Source: Caballeronia sp. dw_19 (GTDB taxonomy: Bacteria; Pseudomonadota; Gammaproteobacteria; Burkholderiales; Burkholderiaceae). From it: DNA of 64,000 nt. The stretch spans positions 62,001 to 126,000 of the forward strand of contig NZ_JAAVUQ010000004.1 of NCBI RefSeq assembly GCF_018449515.1. Reading direction: 5' to 3'. The translations under genes and the position numbers were made by a program. Of this stretch, positions 51,195 to 60,576 are shown in pieces. The number at the start of each line of letters is the position of its first letter. Positions within the stretch are counted from its first letter, which is position 1. The notes under the pieces were generated by a model. The model saw only the letters and a list, made by a program, of their open reading frames with translations. It was not told the origin of the DNA and ran no database searches.

Positions 51195-52225
51195 CACATC
51201 ACGTCCTCGGCGACGAGTTGCAACTCGATCTCGCCGGCGTCAGCCAGTTCGCGCACCTGCTCCATGATCTCGCGCCGGGCCTGCTCGACGCGGCTCACCG
51301 GCGTTGGGCTGACGCGGCGCCGCATGTCTTCGAAGGCCTGCACCTGGCGCCGCGGCATCGACCGCAACAGCGTCTCAACCAGCCTGGCGTCTGCGCCCTT
51401 GAGCGCAAGCCCCCATTGCTCAAGCGGCACCTGCTCCATGATCGTGGCAATCGCCGTGTCGCTTTGCTGCGCAAGAATCGAGAAGTCGTACATATGGTTT
51501 TCGACTTCGGACACGACGTCCGGATCGCGCGCGCGCAACAGTTCGACCATGCGAGCGCGATCGCCCGGCATCCGGGTCATGATGTCAGCGGCTTGCCGCA
51601 CACCTTCGACAGTCGTGCTTTGAATGCCGAGATTCGCGATGCACAGATCAACCACGACTTCGAGATCGCGCAGCAGTTCATAGTCGATTTCCTTCAGGCG
51701 CGCGATCTGCAGCAACACCAGTTCCCGGCGCTCGTCGGGCAGTGCCTGAATCACCTGGCTCGATTGTTCAGGCGGCAGGAACGCGAGAAAGATGGCTTGC
51801 ATCTGGACATGCTCATGCGAGATACGCTCGGCGAGCCACTGCGGTTGCGCCCATTGCAAGCGGGCCATCCGTGGGCCGATTGCATCGCCATAGATGCTGT
51901 TAAGAACACTGCCGGCAATCACGCCACCAAGCGCCTTTTCAAGCGAGTGCTGCAGGAACGAGCGCGAGGCGCCTCGCACGCTGCTTTGCGCGCGGTAGGC
52001 ATCGAAGAACGTCTGGATCGTGTCCTGCACCGCGTCCGCCTTGACACCGGTCATGCGTGACATGACCCGCGTGACGTCGAGCAATTCGTCGCGCGACAGA
52101 CAGCGCAACACGGCCGCCGCCGGCTCCTCGCCCATGCTCAACAGTACGATCGCCGCTCGTTCGACGGACGTCATCTCCGGCGAGCGCAGCGACGCGCTCA
52201 CGCCCGTGCTAATCGGATTGTCCAT
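51194..52225 (-). CDS. fliG: Flagellar motor switch protein FliG
   Basis: This 343-aa protein has the FliG N domain (SVERAAIVLLSMGEEPAAAV, ~20-39), the middle domain with LAFLPPEQSSQVIQALPDER (~133-152), and a C-terminal torque domain with LAQQSDTAIATIMEQVPLEQ (~245-264) and LVETLLRSMPRRQVQAFEDM (~277-296). It transmits stator force to the rotor. The ATG at 52,225 overlaps fliF by 17 bp; upstream in-frame codons were rejected. Confidence 0.95.
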   Translation of the reverse strand: MDNPISTGVSASLRSPEMTSVERAAIVLLSMGEEPAAAVLRCLSRDELLDVTRVMSRMTGVKADAVQDTIQTFFDAYRAQSSVRGASRSFLQHSLEKALGGVIAGSVLNSIYGDAIGPRMARLQWAQPQWLAERISHEHVQMQAIFLAFLPPEQSSQVIQALPDERRELVLLQIARLKEIDYELLRDLEVVVDLCIANLGIQSTTVEGVRQAADIMTRMPGDRARMVELLRARDPDVVSEVENHMYDFSILAQQSDTAIATIMEQVPLEQWGLALKGADARLVETLLRSMPRRQVQAFEDMRRRVSPTPVSRVEQARREIMEQVRELADAGEIELQLVAEDVM

Positions 52226-53849
52226 CTTTGCGTATCCAGGGTTTGATGACTTCGGCGACCCGTTCCGGGTCCTGGCCAACCATGGCTCTCAGGTGCTCGA
52301 CGAGTACGTCGACGTCTGAACCTATGGGTGGCAGCTTGATTTCTGTGAGTAGCGGCAGTGCCACGGAAGAACTTGTGCCGGCCATCGCCGTCACGTCGTC
52401 CGGTGCGGGCAGCGCAGGCACCATCGCCTCGTCTGCAGCCCGGCGCGGCGGATCCTGTTGCTTGGCGACCCATTGCCGCAAAATCCTGATCAGTGGACGC
52501 AGAACCAGCAGGAAGGCCAACAGGGCAAGCAACGCATAGCCGGCATACGATCCGATCGTCACGAGGTTGTCGCGTTCGCGCCACCACGGCACCTCCTCAA
52601 CCGGCGGTGCGGGCTGGAAACTCAACCCGGAGACCAGAAGCTGATCGCCTCGTTCGCTATCAATACCAAGCCCGTTGCGCAAAATGCTTTCGATGTTGGC
52701 AAGCTGGTCGCGGGTCCACGTTTTACCGCCTGCCGGCGCAATGGCATCGTTCAAGACGACAGCCACGCTCATGCGCTTTATGACCGTCGGCGCACGCCTG
52801 GTCTGCACGACGCTGCGGTCGTACGCGTATTGACGCGTGGTCGCGTTTCTCTGCGAGCGTGGCCCTTCACCGGCGTCGCTTGCCGGCCTTGCCACGGCAG
52901 GACGGTTCGACAGCGATCCCGGCACACCCAGTGCCGGCGCTCCAACGTCGTCCTCCTTACGCGTCGCTTCCTGCGTCACCTTGGGCGCTTCGCCATATTG
53001 CTCGCGGGTTTCTTCGATGCGATCGCGATTGAGTTCGACCGCAACGCTTGCCCTGAAATTTCCATCGCCCAAGGCTGGCGCCAAAAGCGTCTGGATGTTG
53101 CGCAACGCGTCGTCGCGCATGCGTGCGCCGACTTCCTGCTCCGCTGGCGAGCCGCCCCCCTGATCCGATGCCGACAGGTAATGCCCTGCCTGATCCACCA
53201 CCGCCACGCGCGCCGGGTCGAGATTGGCGACACTGCCGGCGACCATGGCTACGATGGCCGAGACCTGCTCGGCCGAGAGCGTACGGCCCGGTTTGAGTCT
53301 CAGCACGACCGACGCGGAACTCTTGTCGCCATCGCCGAGAATGAACGATGACGATTTCGCGATGGACAGATGGACGCGAGCCGACTCCACGGGCTCCAGC
53401 GTCACGATGCTTTGCGTAAGCTCGCCCTCAAGCCCCCGCCGGAACCGAATGTCCTGCACGAACTGGTTCACGCCGAGAGGATCGCTTTTGTCGGCCTGCT
53501 CAAGCCCGGCGGGCAACCTCGCTATCACGCCTTTGGCCGCGAGCAGCATGCGCACTCGCCCCAGCATGTCTTCGGGCACCAGCACCTGGCCGCTGTCCGG
53601 ATGGATGCGATACGCAATCTTCTCCTCGTCGAGGACCGACATCATGTCAGCAGCCGGGACGGTTTCCCGCGCACCGAACAACGGCTTGTAGCGGGAGTCC
53701 TGGTACTGCAGGAACATCATCGCGAGCGCAGTCAACCCGATCGTCAGCAGGACGAGGGGCAGCAGCTTCGTGACAGACGTGGAAGCAGGCAGTGCGAGTC
53801 TTCCCTTCGAGAAAAGCCCGGTAGCACGGGACTTGATGGTGTCGAGCAC
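52209..53849 (-). CDS. fliF: Flagellar MS-ring protein FliF
   Basis: This 546-aa protein has an N-terminal membrane helix (~29-47, LLPLVLLTIGLTALAMMF), a YscJ/FliF periplasmic domain (TVPAADMMSVLDEEKIAYRI, ~63-82; VESARVHLSIAKSSSFI, ~153-169), a second helix near 434-452 and a cytoplasmic tail that binds FliG. It starts at GTG. The C-terminal tail LRAMVGQDPERVAEVIKPWI matches the FliG-binding helix. Confidence 0.95.
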   Translation of the reverse strand: MLDTIKSRATGLFSKGRLALPASTSVTKLLPLVLLTIGLTALAMMFLQYQDSRYKPLFGARETVPAADMMSVLDEEKIAYRIHPDSGQVLVPEDMLGRVRMLLAAKGVIARLPAGLEQADKSDPLGVNQFVQDIRFRRGLEGELTQSIVTLEPVESARVHLSIAKSSSFILGDGDKSSASVVLRLKPGRTLSAEQVSAIVAMVAGSVANLDPARVAVVDQAGHYLSASDQGGGSPAEQEVGARMRDDALRNIQTLLAPALGDGNFRASVAVELNRDRIEETREQYGEAPKVTQEATRKEDDVGAPALGVPGSLSNRPAVARPASDAGEGPRSQRNATTRQYAYDRSVVQTRRAPTVIKRMSVAVVLNDAIAPAGGKTWTRDQLANIESILRNGLGIDSERGDQLLVSGLSFQPAPPVEEVPWWRERDNLVTIGSYAGYALLALLAFLLVLRPLIRILRQWVAKQQDPPRRAADEAMVPALPAPDDVTAMAGTSSSVALPLLTEIKLPPIGSDVDVLVEHLRAMVGQDPERVAEVIKPWIRKDGQSD

Positions 53850-53862
53850 AGATCAGGTCTCG

Positions 53863-54168
53863 TCAGATTGGCATCTTGATGACATCGTCGAACGCTCCCA
53901 TCAGCTTGTTGCGAACCTGGATCAACATCGAGAACGACAGGCTGGCCTGCTGACTGGCCAGCATGGCGCCGATCAGGTCATCGCTCTGCCCGCTGTCGAC
54001 GGCAGCCGCTTTTTGTTGAGCCGCGTGTTGCTGGCCATCCGCGTGTTCGAACGCGCTCTTCATCGTGTGGGCGAACCCCGCCTCTGTTCCCGTCAGGTCG
54101 TCCCCTGCAGCGTCGCTCGGCTTCGTGTCGACGGCGTCAATGCTCGGGATGGAAAGGTCAATCTTCAT
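53863..54168 (-). CDS. fliE: Flagellar MS ring-rod junction protein FliE
   Basis: This 101-aa protein has the FliE C-terminal core ASQQASLSFSMLIQVRNKLM (~71-90) and ends FDDVIKMPI, the usual FliE ending. First gene of the fliEFGHIJ-D-S-T-K-L-fliA-motAB run; GGGAG lies 6 bp upstream of the ATG. The 280-bp region to its right, shared with a divergent transporter, should carry the early promoter. Confidence 0.93.
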   Translation of the reverse strand: MKIDLSIPSIDAVDTKPSDAAGDDLTGTEAGFAHTMKSAFEHADGQQHAAQQKAAAVDSGQSDDLIGAMLASQQASLSFSMLIQVRNKLMGAFDDVIKMPI

Positions 54169-54448
54169 GTGGGCTCCCGAAGTTGAATCTGATGCACCAG
54201 CGAATTCTGTAGGTCACCGCGCCCACCCGCGATAAACCTCAAAGGAAGCTTAAAAGCGGGCCCTTTGTGACAAACACATGTCCGAGTAAATATTACGAAG
54301 ATTACATATTTCATGCCGGGACGCTATGATGTCGCCGCCCGATCGGCACACCGGCGTCAGCCGGGTTCTGCATTGTTCGGCGCGCAAGCAACGCAGCGAT
54401 TCGACTATTCGATATCAATGAACAAAGGCCTGAAAGGACAGATAGAAA

Positions 54449-55753
54449 ATGACGGACCTAACTGACGCCCAAGCGGTGTCCAAGCAAGACACGCGCAGAC
54501 GCATATTCGCCATCGTGGGAGCCTCTTCGGGCAACCTCGTCGAGTGGTTCGACTTCTACGTGTACTCGTTTTGTGCGCTGTATTTCGCACCCGCGTTCTT
54601 CCCCAGCGGCGACTCGACCACCCAGTTGCTGAACACCGCCGGCGTCTTCGCGGCCGGGTTTCTGATGAGGCCCATCGGCGGATGGTTCTTCGGCCGGCTC
54701 GCTGACAAGCACGGGCGTAAAACCTCGATGCTGGTCTCCGTCCTCATGATGTGCGGCGGCTCGCTTGTGATTGCCGTACTCCCCACGTACGCGCAGATTG
54801 GCGCCGCTGCGCCGGCATTGCTGCTCGTCGCACGGCTCTTCCAGGGGCTGTCGGTTGGCGGTGAATACGGAACCAGTGCGACCTACATGAGTGAAGTCGC
54901 CGTCAAGGGCAGGCGCGGGTTTTACGCGTCGTTCCAGTACGTCACGCTCATCGGCGGACAACTCTGCGCGCTGCTCGTGCTCATCATCCTGCAGCAGACA
55001 CTGTCGGTTGAAGAACTGAAGGCGTGGGGTTGGCGCATTCCGTTTGTTGTCGGCGCCGCCGCGGCACTCATCGCGCTGTATTTGCGCAAGTCGCTCGACG
55101 AAACGACAACGGCCGAAAGCCGCCGGCAGAAGGAGGCAGGCACGCTGCGCGGACTGTGGAAACACCGGAAAGCGTTTCTGACCGTGGTGGGTTTTACCGC
55201 GGGCGGCTCGCTGATTTTCTACACGTTCACCACCTACATGCAGAAGTACCTGGTGAACACTGCGGGCATGCATGCGAAGACCGCGAGCAGTGTCATGACC
55301 GGCGCCCTGTTCGTGTACATGTGCATGCAACCGCTGTTCGGCGCGCTCTCCGACAAGATTGGCCGACGCAAGTCGATGCTGCTGTTCGGGTTCTTTGCGA
55401 CCATTGGGACCGTGCCCCTGCTGCACACGCTCAAGGATGTCACGAGTCCCTTCATGGCGTTCGTACTGGTGACGATCGCGCTGGCGATCGTCAGCTTTTA
55501 TACGTCTATCAGCGGGCTCATCAAGGCCGAAATGTTCCCGCCTGAAGTGCGCGCGCTCGGCGTGGGGCTGTCCTATGCAGTCGGCAATGCGGCTTTCGGC
55601 GGCACAGCGGAATACGTCGCGCTGTGGATGAAGCAGGCCGGCAATGAGTCGCTGTTCTACTGGTACGTCACAGCCCTTTGCGCGATCTCTCTGCTGGTGT
55701 CGTTCAGCATGCGCGATTCCTCGAAAGAAGGCTATTTGCGTCACGAGCCTTGA
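54449..55753 (+). CDS. kgtP: MHS-family MFS transporter, alpha-ketoglutarate/dicarboxylate permease type
   Basis: This 434-aa protein has 12 membrane segments and the metabolite:H+ symporter signatures [20 protein letters not shown] (~26-45), [20 protein letters not shown] (~78-97) and [20 protein letters not shown] (~129-148). The N-terminal pattern closely resembles KgtP, which imports 2-oxoglutarate with protons. Sequence alone does not separate KgtP from other MHS dicarboxylate carriers. Divergent from fliE and followed 144 bp later by a chemoreceptor gene. Confidence 0.87.
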   Translation: MTDLTDAQAVSKQDTRRRIFAIVGASSGNLVEWFDFYVYSFCALYFAPAFFPSGDSTTQLLNTAGVFAAGFLMRPIGGWFFGRLADKHGRKTSMLVSVLMMCGGSLVIAVLPTYAQIGAAAPALLLVARLFQGLSVGGEYGTSATYMSEVAVKGRRGFYASFQYVTLIGGQLCALLVLIILQQTLSVEELKAWGWRIPFVVGAAAALIALYLRKSLDETTTAESRRQKEAGTLRGLWKHRKAFLTVVGFTAGGSLIFYTFTTYMQKYLVNTAGMHAKTASSVMTGALFVYMCMQPLFGALSDKIGRRKSMLLFGFFATIGTVPLLHTLKDVTSPFMAFVLVTIALAIVSFYTSISGLIKAEMFPPEVRALGVGLSYAVGNAAFGGTAEYVALWMKQAGNESLFYWYVTALCAISLLVSFSMRDSSKEGYLRHEP

Positions 55754-55829
55754 GGCAATTGCCAGACCTGTGAATGGAGTGCTGCGCGGCGGCGAAACCC
55801 GCTGCCGCGCAGTGTTCGTAAAGTGTCCT

Positions 55830-55855
55830 TAAGTCTTACAAAAACCTGTCGTTAA
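55830..55855 (+). promoter_or_regulatory. Possible sigma-28 promoter of the chemoreceptor gene
   Basis: TAAGTCTT (55,830-55,837; 5/8 to TAAAGTTT) and GTCGTTAA (55,848-55,855; 6/8 to GCCGATAA) are 10 bp apart, one less than optimal, and end 42 bp before the ATG. Chemoreceptor genes are often sigma-28 dependent. Tentative. Confidence 0.35.
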
Positions 55856-55897
55856 CAGATTGTCGATACGACGTCCTCTTAACTCTCAGGCTTCGCC

Positions 55898-57451
55898 ATG
55901 ACTTTCAAAGACATCCCCATCCGCCGCGGCCTGGTCGCCATCCTCGTACTCTTCGGCGCCCTCATTCTCTGCATTGGTCTCGTGGCGGTAAAGTCACTGC
56001 AACGACACGTCGACATCTCTGACAGGATGATCACGGTCGATCAGGCAACCATCTATCTCAAGGACACCTACCTCAATAACCTGAAGGCGCGCAGCGCACT
56101 TGCGCGAGCGTATATCGCCATTACCGCCGGCTCGGAAGGCAGAGAAGGCGCCACTACCGCTGCCACCGGCTTCTACGCCACAGCCCGAAAATCCTTCGAC
56201 TCCTTTTCCGCTATTCCGAAAGAGACCGACGCCGAACGCGCAGCCGCCCAGGTTCTCGAGCAGACGTTCAAGGCGCATACCAGTGTTTTTGATGACGTTT
56301 TTGTGGCCGTCAAGGCCGGTGAAGTTGAGCGTTACGTGACGTTGAACGAGGGACCCATGACCTCCACAAGCGTCGCGTTTGGCAAGGCAGCCGACGAGTT
56401 CTTCAAGGTGCAGGACGAGGCTCTGTCCGAATTGAAGGAGGAACGAAAACGCAGCGAACGGCAAATGCTCATGATCACGGGCAGCCTTGTCGCCCTCGCG
56501 GGAATCTTGATTGGGCTGGTCTATTGGGCACTTGTCCGCGTCGTCGTTCGCCCCCTTCAGGATGCAGTGTCGGCCGTTGGCCGTGTCGCAGGAGGAGATC
56601 TGGCTGCGCCCTTGCCTGCGCCGTCGCGCAACGAGATCGGCGCGCTATTCCTGGCGCTGGGCAATATGCAGAAAAGCCTGACCGGTATCGTCAAGGGCGT
56701 TCGCGGTGGGACAGACTCAATCGTGACCGGCGTGCGTGAGCTTTCCGCCGGCAATAGCGACCTTTCGTCACGAACAGAGGAGCAGGCTGCATCGCTTGAA
56801 GAAACAGCCGCCAGCATGGAGCAATTGACCGCGACCGTTCGACAAAACACCGAGAGCGCACTGCAGGCAAGCACGCTCGCAGCTCAGGCATCGAACACGG
56901 CACACGAGGGCGGCGTTGCTGTCAGGCAGGTCATCGAGACGATGCAGACCATCGCGGATAGTTCTTCCGAGATTGTGAATATCATCAGCGTCATCGAGGG
57001 CATTGCCTTCCAGACGAACATCCTCGCGCTCAACGCCGCTGTTGAAGCCGCGCGTGCCGGCGAAGAGGGCCGGGGTTTTGCTGTTGTTGCGAGCGAGGTC
57101 CGCAGCCTTGCGCAACGCAGCGCTTCCGCCGCGAAGGAAATCAAGCAACTGATTGAAGGCGCATCCGAGCGCATCTCGACCGGCAGCGCGCAGGTCGACC
57201 GCACCGGCAAGACAATGGAAGATGTCGTCAAGTCGGTCAAGCGGGTCACCGACATCATGGGCGAGATTGCTTCCGCCTCCGCCGAGCAGACAGTGGGCAT
57301 CGAGCAGGTCAGCACGGCAATATCGCAGATGGATCAGGTCACGCAACAAAACGCGGCGCTGGTCGAGCAGGCCGCTGCCGCCACACACTCGCTCGAGGGA
57401 CGGGCTCAGGAACTGGCGGAGTCGGTTGCTGCGTTCCAACTGGCCCGGTGA
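55898..57451 (+). CDS. Methyl-accepting chemotaxis protein (Tar-like)
   Basis: This 517-aa receptor has a first membrane helix (~11-30), a periplasmic four-helix-bundle ligand domain (~31-188), a second helix (~189-212), HAMP (~213-265) and a cytoplasmic signalling domain. The hairpin tip reads EIVNIISVIEGIAFQTNILA (~357-376) followed by ALNAAVEAARAGEEGRGFAV. Methylation-helix segments flank it. There is no C-terminal CheR-binding pentapeptide; the protein ends AAFQLAR. No chemotaxis signalling genes are nearby, so it probably feeds a pathway encoded elsewhere. The ligand is unknown; the adjacent dicarboxylate transporter is suggestive only. Confidence 0.94.
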   Translation: MTFKDIPIRRGLVAILVLFGALILCIGLVAVKSLQRHVDISDRMITVDQATIYLKDTYLNNLKARSALARAYIAITAGSEGREGATTAATGFYATARKSFDSFSAIPKETDAERAAAQVLEQTFKAHTSVFDDVFVAVKAGEVERYVTLNEGPMTSTSVAFGKAADEFFKVQDEALSELKEERKRSERQMLMITGSLVALAGILIGLVYWALVRVVVRPLQDAVSAVGRVAGGDLAAPLPAPSRNEIGALFLALGNMQKSLTGIVKGVRGGTDSIVTGVRELSAGNSDLSSRTEEQAASLEETAASMEQLTATVRQNTESALQASTLAAQASNTAHEGGVAVRQVIETMQTIADSSSEIVNIISVIEGIAFQTNILALNAAVEAARAGEEGRGFAVVASEVRSLAQRSASAAKEIKQLIEGASERISTGSAQVDRTGKTMEDVVKSVKRVTDIMGEIASASAEQTVGIEQVSTAISQMDQVTQQNAALVEQAAAATHSLEGRAQELAESVAAFQLAR

Positions 57452-57598
57452 GCGTAGAACTCCGCTCTGGACGCGCGGAGGTGGGTTGCGATCCTGCGTC
57501 CGCCATTACGGGGACGATGTCGTCTCCAAGCCGCGGCGTAGGGCGCAATAATTTCGTCAATCCAGAATCCCTGTCAGGATAGGAAATCGTCTTTTTGC

Positions 57599-57642
57599 AG
57601 TGACAGTATTATTTCCACTCCCAACGAAATAACGCTGTCACT
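57599..57642. repeat. 44-bp imperfect inverted repeat
   Basis: The 17-nt arms 57,599-57,615 and 57,626-57,642 (AGTGACAG...TTATTTC) match at 15 of 17 positions around a 10-nt loop. No U-run follows on either strand, so it is not a standard terminator. Confidence 0.7.
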
Positions 57643-58004
57643 TCGCGTCGCCGGGCGCGATGGTGTTTGTCGTAGCTTGATTCAAAGTGGAAAATTCGGC
57701 AGAGGGATGCGGTTTCCAGTCAGCGGAAGGCAGCGAAGTCGAGGCGCAGGAGTCGACTTCGGGCCAATTGTGGTGAAGAACGATAATTTTATAATTATTT
57801 CGTTATCCTCTGGTTAGTCAAAAAATTAGCGCGTGGCCGTTGTCGCACAGGTATGACTTCGACCTTCAATGGACGGGCTACCAGGCGCCGCCTAACGTAA
57901 GCGTCAGTTTCCCAAGGCTACCTGATATTTCACAGCGAACGAGCAACCGTCAAAGAAGGTATTGAGCGCAGTTCCAAGCGAAACGGCCACGCCGCTTGGT
58001 TTAG

Positions 58005-58041
58005 AAAAGCCGGTTAGCGCAAGCTTCCGGCTTTTATTTTT
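58005..58041 (+). terminator. Intrinsic terminator
   Basis: AAAAGCCGG (58,005-58,013) pairs exactly with CCGGCTTTT (58,027-58,035) across a 13-nt loop and is followed by ATTTTT. It can act on the plus strand and, less well, on the minus strand for the gamma-glutamyltransferase transcript. Confidence 0.75.
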
Positions 58042-58186
58042 CCGGGCGAATTCAGCCCCCCTTCCCTCTTAACGATCGTTTGAACGGGTCGTCGTTCACG
58101 CGTACAGATAGCGTACGCGCGAACCCCATCCGCAGACAGGAAGCTAGCCGATCTCGACCGCCAGCGCCGCTGCGCGGGTACGCTCA

Positions 58187-60178
58187 TCAACGGGCGAAAG
58201 TATCTCCCAGCACGACGCCCTCGCGGCGTGGATCTGTGCCGCCCTGCAGGACGCTCGACTGATTGGCCCCTGTTCGAAGGATCGTATTGACGCCGCTCGC
58301 CTGAGCCGCTGTAGAGACGGTGTGGCCCAATGCGGCAAGACCGGTGAGCAACGGATCGTTCGCACCGCCGTTCGAACTGTTGATGTTGGGATGCTCGCCA
58401 CCGACTGTCGTGACCGGGCTGTTGCTCGCGCCAAAGTCGACCAGATTCGCTGATTGCTGAGCGTCCAGTCCCCAGTCAAGCACGCCGACGACCGTCTTGA
58501 CGACATACTGCGGAATCGTGCCGCCGCCGGGCGAGCCGGTCGCCATCACGAAGTCGCCTTTCGAGCCATCGGCAGCGATCTTGAACACGAGCGTAGGCGC
58601 CATCGAACTGCGCGGTCTCTTGCCAGGCTCCACGCGGTTTGCGACGGGAGCGCCGGCGGTGTCGGTCGGGTTCGCGGAAAAATCCGTGAGCTGGTTGTTC
58701 AGCAGGAAGCCGTTTGTCATGTGAAACGATCCCATGCTCGACTCAACCGTGGTGGTGGCAGTCACCACGTTGCCGCTGGCATCCACGATGGTGAACTGGT
58801 TCGTGCCGTGCTCGATAAGCGTCTTGTCCACGCCGAGAGAGACCGGACCGAAATTGCCTGCCGTAGCGGTGCCCATGCTCTTGTTGAGGTTGATCAACGT
58901 CGCCCGGCTCTGCAGATACGGTTTGTTAAGCAACGTGTTCCACGTGCCGCCCGGCGGCGGGACGAAATCGGTATCGGCCACGTACTTGTCGCGGTCGGCA
59001 TACGCCAGCCGCTCGGCTTCGGTAATCAGATGGACGCCTTGAACGGTGGGCTTGCCACCTTCGAGATCGATTGCCGTGGGTTTTTGCTGCTGCAGATTGA
59101 AGTTCTCGAGGATGCCCAATGCGGACGCCACCGCGATGCCACCGGACGACGGCGGCGGCATGCCGCAAATCCAGTAGCTCCGATAGGTCGTGCAAATAGG
59201 ATCGCGCTGTTTCGCCTGATAGTTCGCGAGATCGGCGAGCGTCGTTTTTCCGGGCGTGATCTTCGAACCGTCGGCGCCGGTCGTTGTCGCGATCTTCGCC
59301 ACTATGTCCTGTGCGATCTGGCCGGAATACAGCGCGTTCGCGCCGTTGCTCGCCATGGCCTTCAGCGTACTGGCGTAAGCCGGATTTTTCAGCACCGTGC
59401 CGAGTGCTTTCGGTGACCCGTCCGCGTTAAGAAAGTAAGCAGCGGCCTCGGGGTCGCGGCTCAGGCTGCTTGCATTCGAAGCAATTGCGCCGGCAAGCCG
59501 TCCACCAATCGGAAACCCATTGGACGCGAGCGAGATCGCGTCGCCGAACAGGTCCTTCCACGCAAGCTTGCCGTGATCCCGCTGCAGCGCCTCGATGAGA
59601 CGGGGCACGCCGATCGTTCCAATTGAGCGGCCGCTTGCGCGCGCGCTTGGCTGCGGCGCGGAATGGTCGCTGGCGTCATCAACGTAGCGAAGATAGTTTT
59701 CTGTCGCCGCGCCCGGTGCTGACTCGCGTCCGTCGTACGCCTGCACGGTCCTGTTCGATGCATCGTAATACAGCAGCACCCCGCCTGATCCAAGCCCCGT
59801 TGCTTCGGGAACGGTCAGCCCCAGCACCGCCTGCACAGCAACCGCCGCGTCGGCCGCGGTTCCCCCATTCTTGAGCACGGTGCAGCCCGCCGCGCTCGCA
59901 TACGCATTCGATGTGGTGACCATATAGGTCTTCGCATAAACAGGCTTCAGGCCCGTGCGATAACCCGACGCTGCTTCCGGGAGCGACGGGTCACCCGGGA
60001 GATTGGAGCCAATGACAACGCTCGACCCGTTACTGTCCACCGCGAGACAACTCGCGTTCTGAGTGGGCGTTGGGGTCGAGGCCGATTGGCCGGTTTCTGA
60101 ATCACCGCCGCAGGAAACCAGTAGAAGCGTGGCAGCGGATATTGCTGCCACGAGTGTGAGGTAAGGGTTGCTTTTCAT
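58187..60178 (-). CDS. ggt: Gamma-glutamyltransferase, predicted lipoprotein
   Basis: This 663-aa protein has a lipoprotein signal (LLLVSC, lipid-attached Cys23) instead of the usual cleaved periplasmic signal. Conserved GGT features are KNGGTAADAAVAVQAVLGLT (~103-122), GLGSGGVLLYYD, the substrate-loop motif GMPPPSSGGIA, the nucleophile region GTNQFTIVDASGN where the Thr after Gly is the predicted autoprocessing/catalytic residue, and TGSPGGGTI. It is expected to self-cleave into two subunits and transfer or hydrolyse gamma-glutamyl groups, for example from glutathione. The nucleophile context is TNQ rather than the common TTH. Stands alone. Confidence 0.92.
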   Translation of the reverse strand: MKSNPYLTLVAAISAATLLLVSCGGDSETGQSASTPTPTQNASCLAVDSNGSSVVIGSNLPGDPSLPEAASGYRTGLKPVYAKTYMVTTSNAYASAAGCTVLKNGGTAADAAVAVQAVLGLTVPEATGLGSGGVLLYYDASNRTVQAYDGRESAPGAATENYLRYVDDASDHSAPQPSARASGRSIGTIGVPRLIEALQRDHGKLAWKDLFGDAISLASNGFPIGGRLAGAIASNASSLSRDPEAAAYFLNADGSPKALGTVLKNPAYASTLKAMASNGANALYSGQIAQDIVAKIATTTGADGSKITPGKTTLADLANYQAKQRDPICTTYRSYWICGMPPPSSGGIAVASALGILENFNLQQQKPTAIDLEGGKPTVQGVHLITEAERLAYADRDKYVADTDFVPPPGGTWNTLLNKPYLQSRATLINLNKSMGTATAGNFGPVSLGVDKTLIEHGTNQFTIVDASGNVVTATTTVESSMGSFHMTNGFLLNNQLTDFSANPTDTAGAPVANRVEPGKRPRSSMAPTLVFKIAADGSKGDFVMATGSPGGGTIPQYVVKTVVGVLDWGLDAQQSANLVDFGASNSPVTTVGGEHPNINSSNGGANDPLLTGLAALGHTVSTAAQASGVNTILRTGANQSSVLQGGTDPRREGVVLGDTFAR

Positions 60179-60576
60179 CGTGCTTTTACAAGTCCTTTTA
60201 TCGTCGAACTTTTAATGATCAGGAGCAGAGGCTAAAGCGGTCCGTCGGCATGAGCGCGTCGTCGCAGTATTTAAACAGCGGCGGAGCGTTGCTGTCGTGC
60301 GGTCCGACATTGCATCACAAGGGGCCGTCCGGATGCGGTAGAAGACCGGCCTTCAACAAGCCGACGAAATACTATCTGAAACATTACTAAAATGTTACGG
60401 AAAAATATTATCCGACTGCTTGTTAGCCAGTTTTTGTATAGCCGGCCAGTCCGCTACGCATGACTTGAGACAAGCTGGTACCTGAAACGACAGAGGCCCC
60501 GTTCAGAACGGGGCCTCTTACGACTACTGTGCTTTTGCAGCGATCAAACCTGCCGCAAAGTTAAGCTGACAAAGGT
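60179..60576. other. Intergenic region between ggt and sugar-acid transporter genes
   Basis: These 398 bp hold the ggt promoter region on the left and a strong hairpin (60,492-60,518) on the right. An AT-rich stretch lies at 60,365-60,425. No gene is supported. Confidence 0.5.
60492..60518 (-). terminator. Strong hairpin after the MFS transporter gene
   Basis: The arms AGAGGCCCCGTTC (60,492-60,504) and GAACGGGGCCTCT (60,506-60,518) are perfect, 59 bp downstream of the transporter stop. Only a weak T-rich tract (TCGTTTC) follows on the minus strand. Confidence 0.7.

Larger units (their letters stand above)
57452..58186. other. Long intergenic region with hairpins between chemoreceptor and gamma-glutamyltransferase
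   Basis: These 735 bp between converging genes contain no supported protein gene. They hold an imperfect inverted repeat (57,599-57,642), a TATAAT at 57,790-57,795, two short hairpins and an intrinsic-terminator-like structure (58,005-58,041). The stretch 57,545-57,830 is AT-rich relative to its neighbours. Confidence 0.55.

Noticed and set aside
54458..55744. A 428-codon minus-strand open frame opposite the MHS transporter
   Set aside because: Composition is Arg/His/Gln-rich with no hydrophobic or domain pattern; the plus strand encodes a clear 12-helix transporter.
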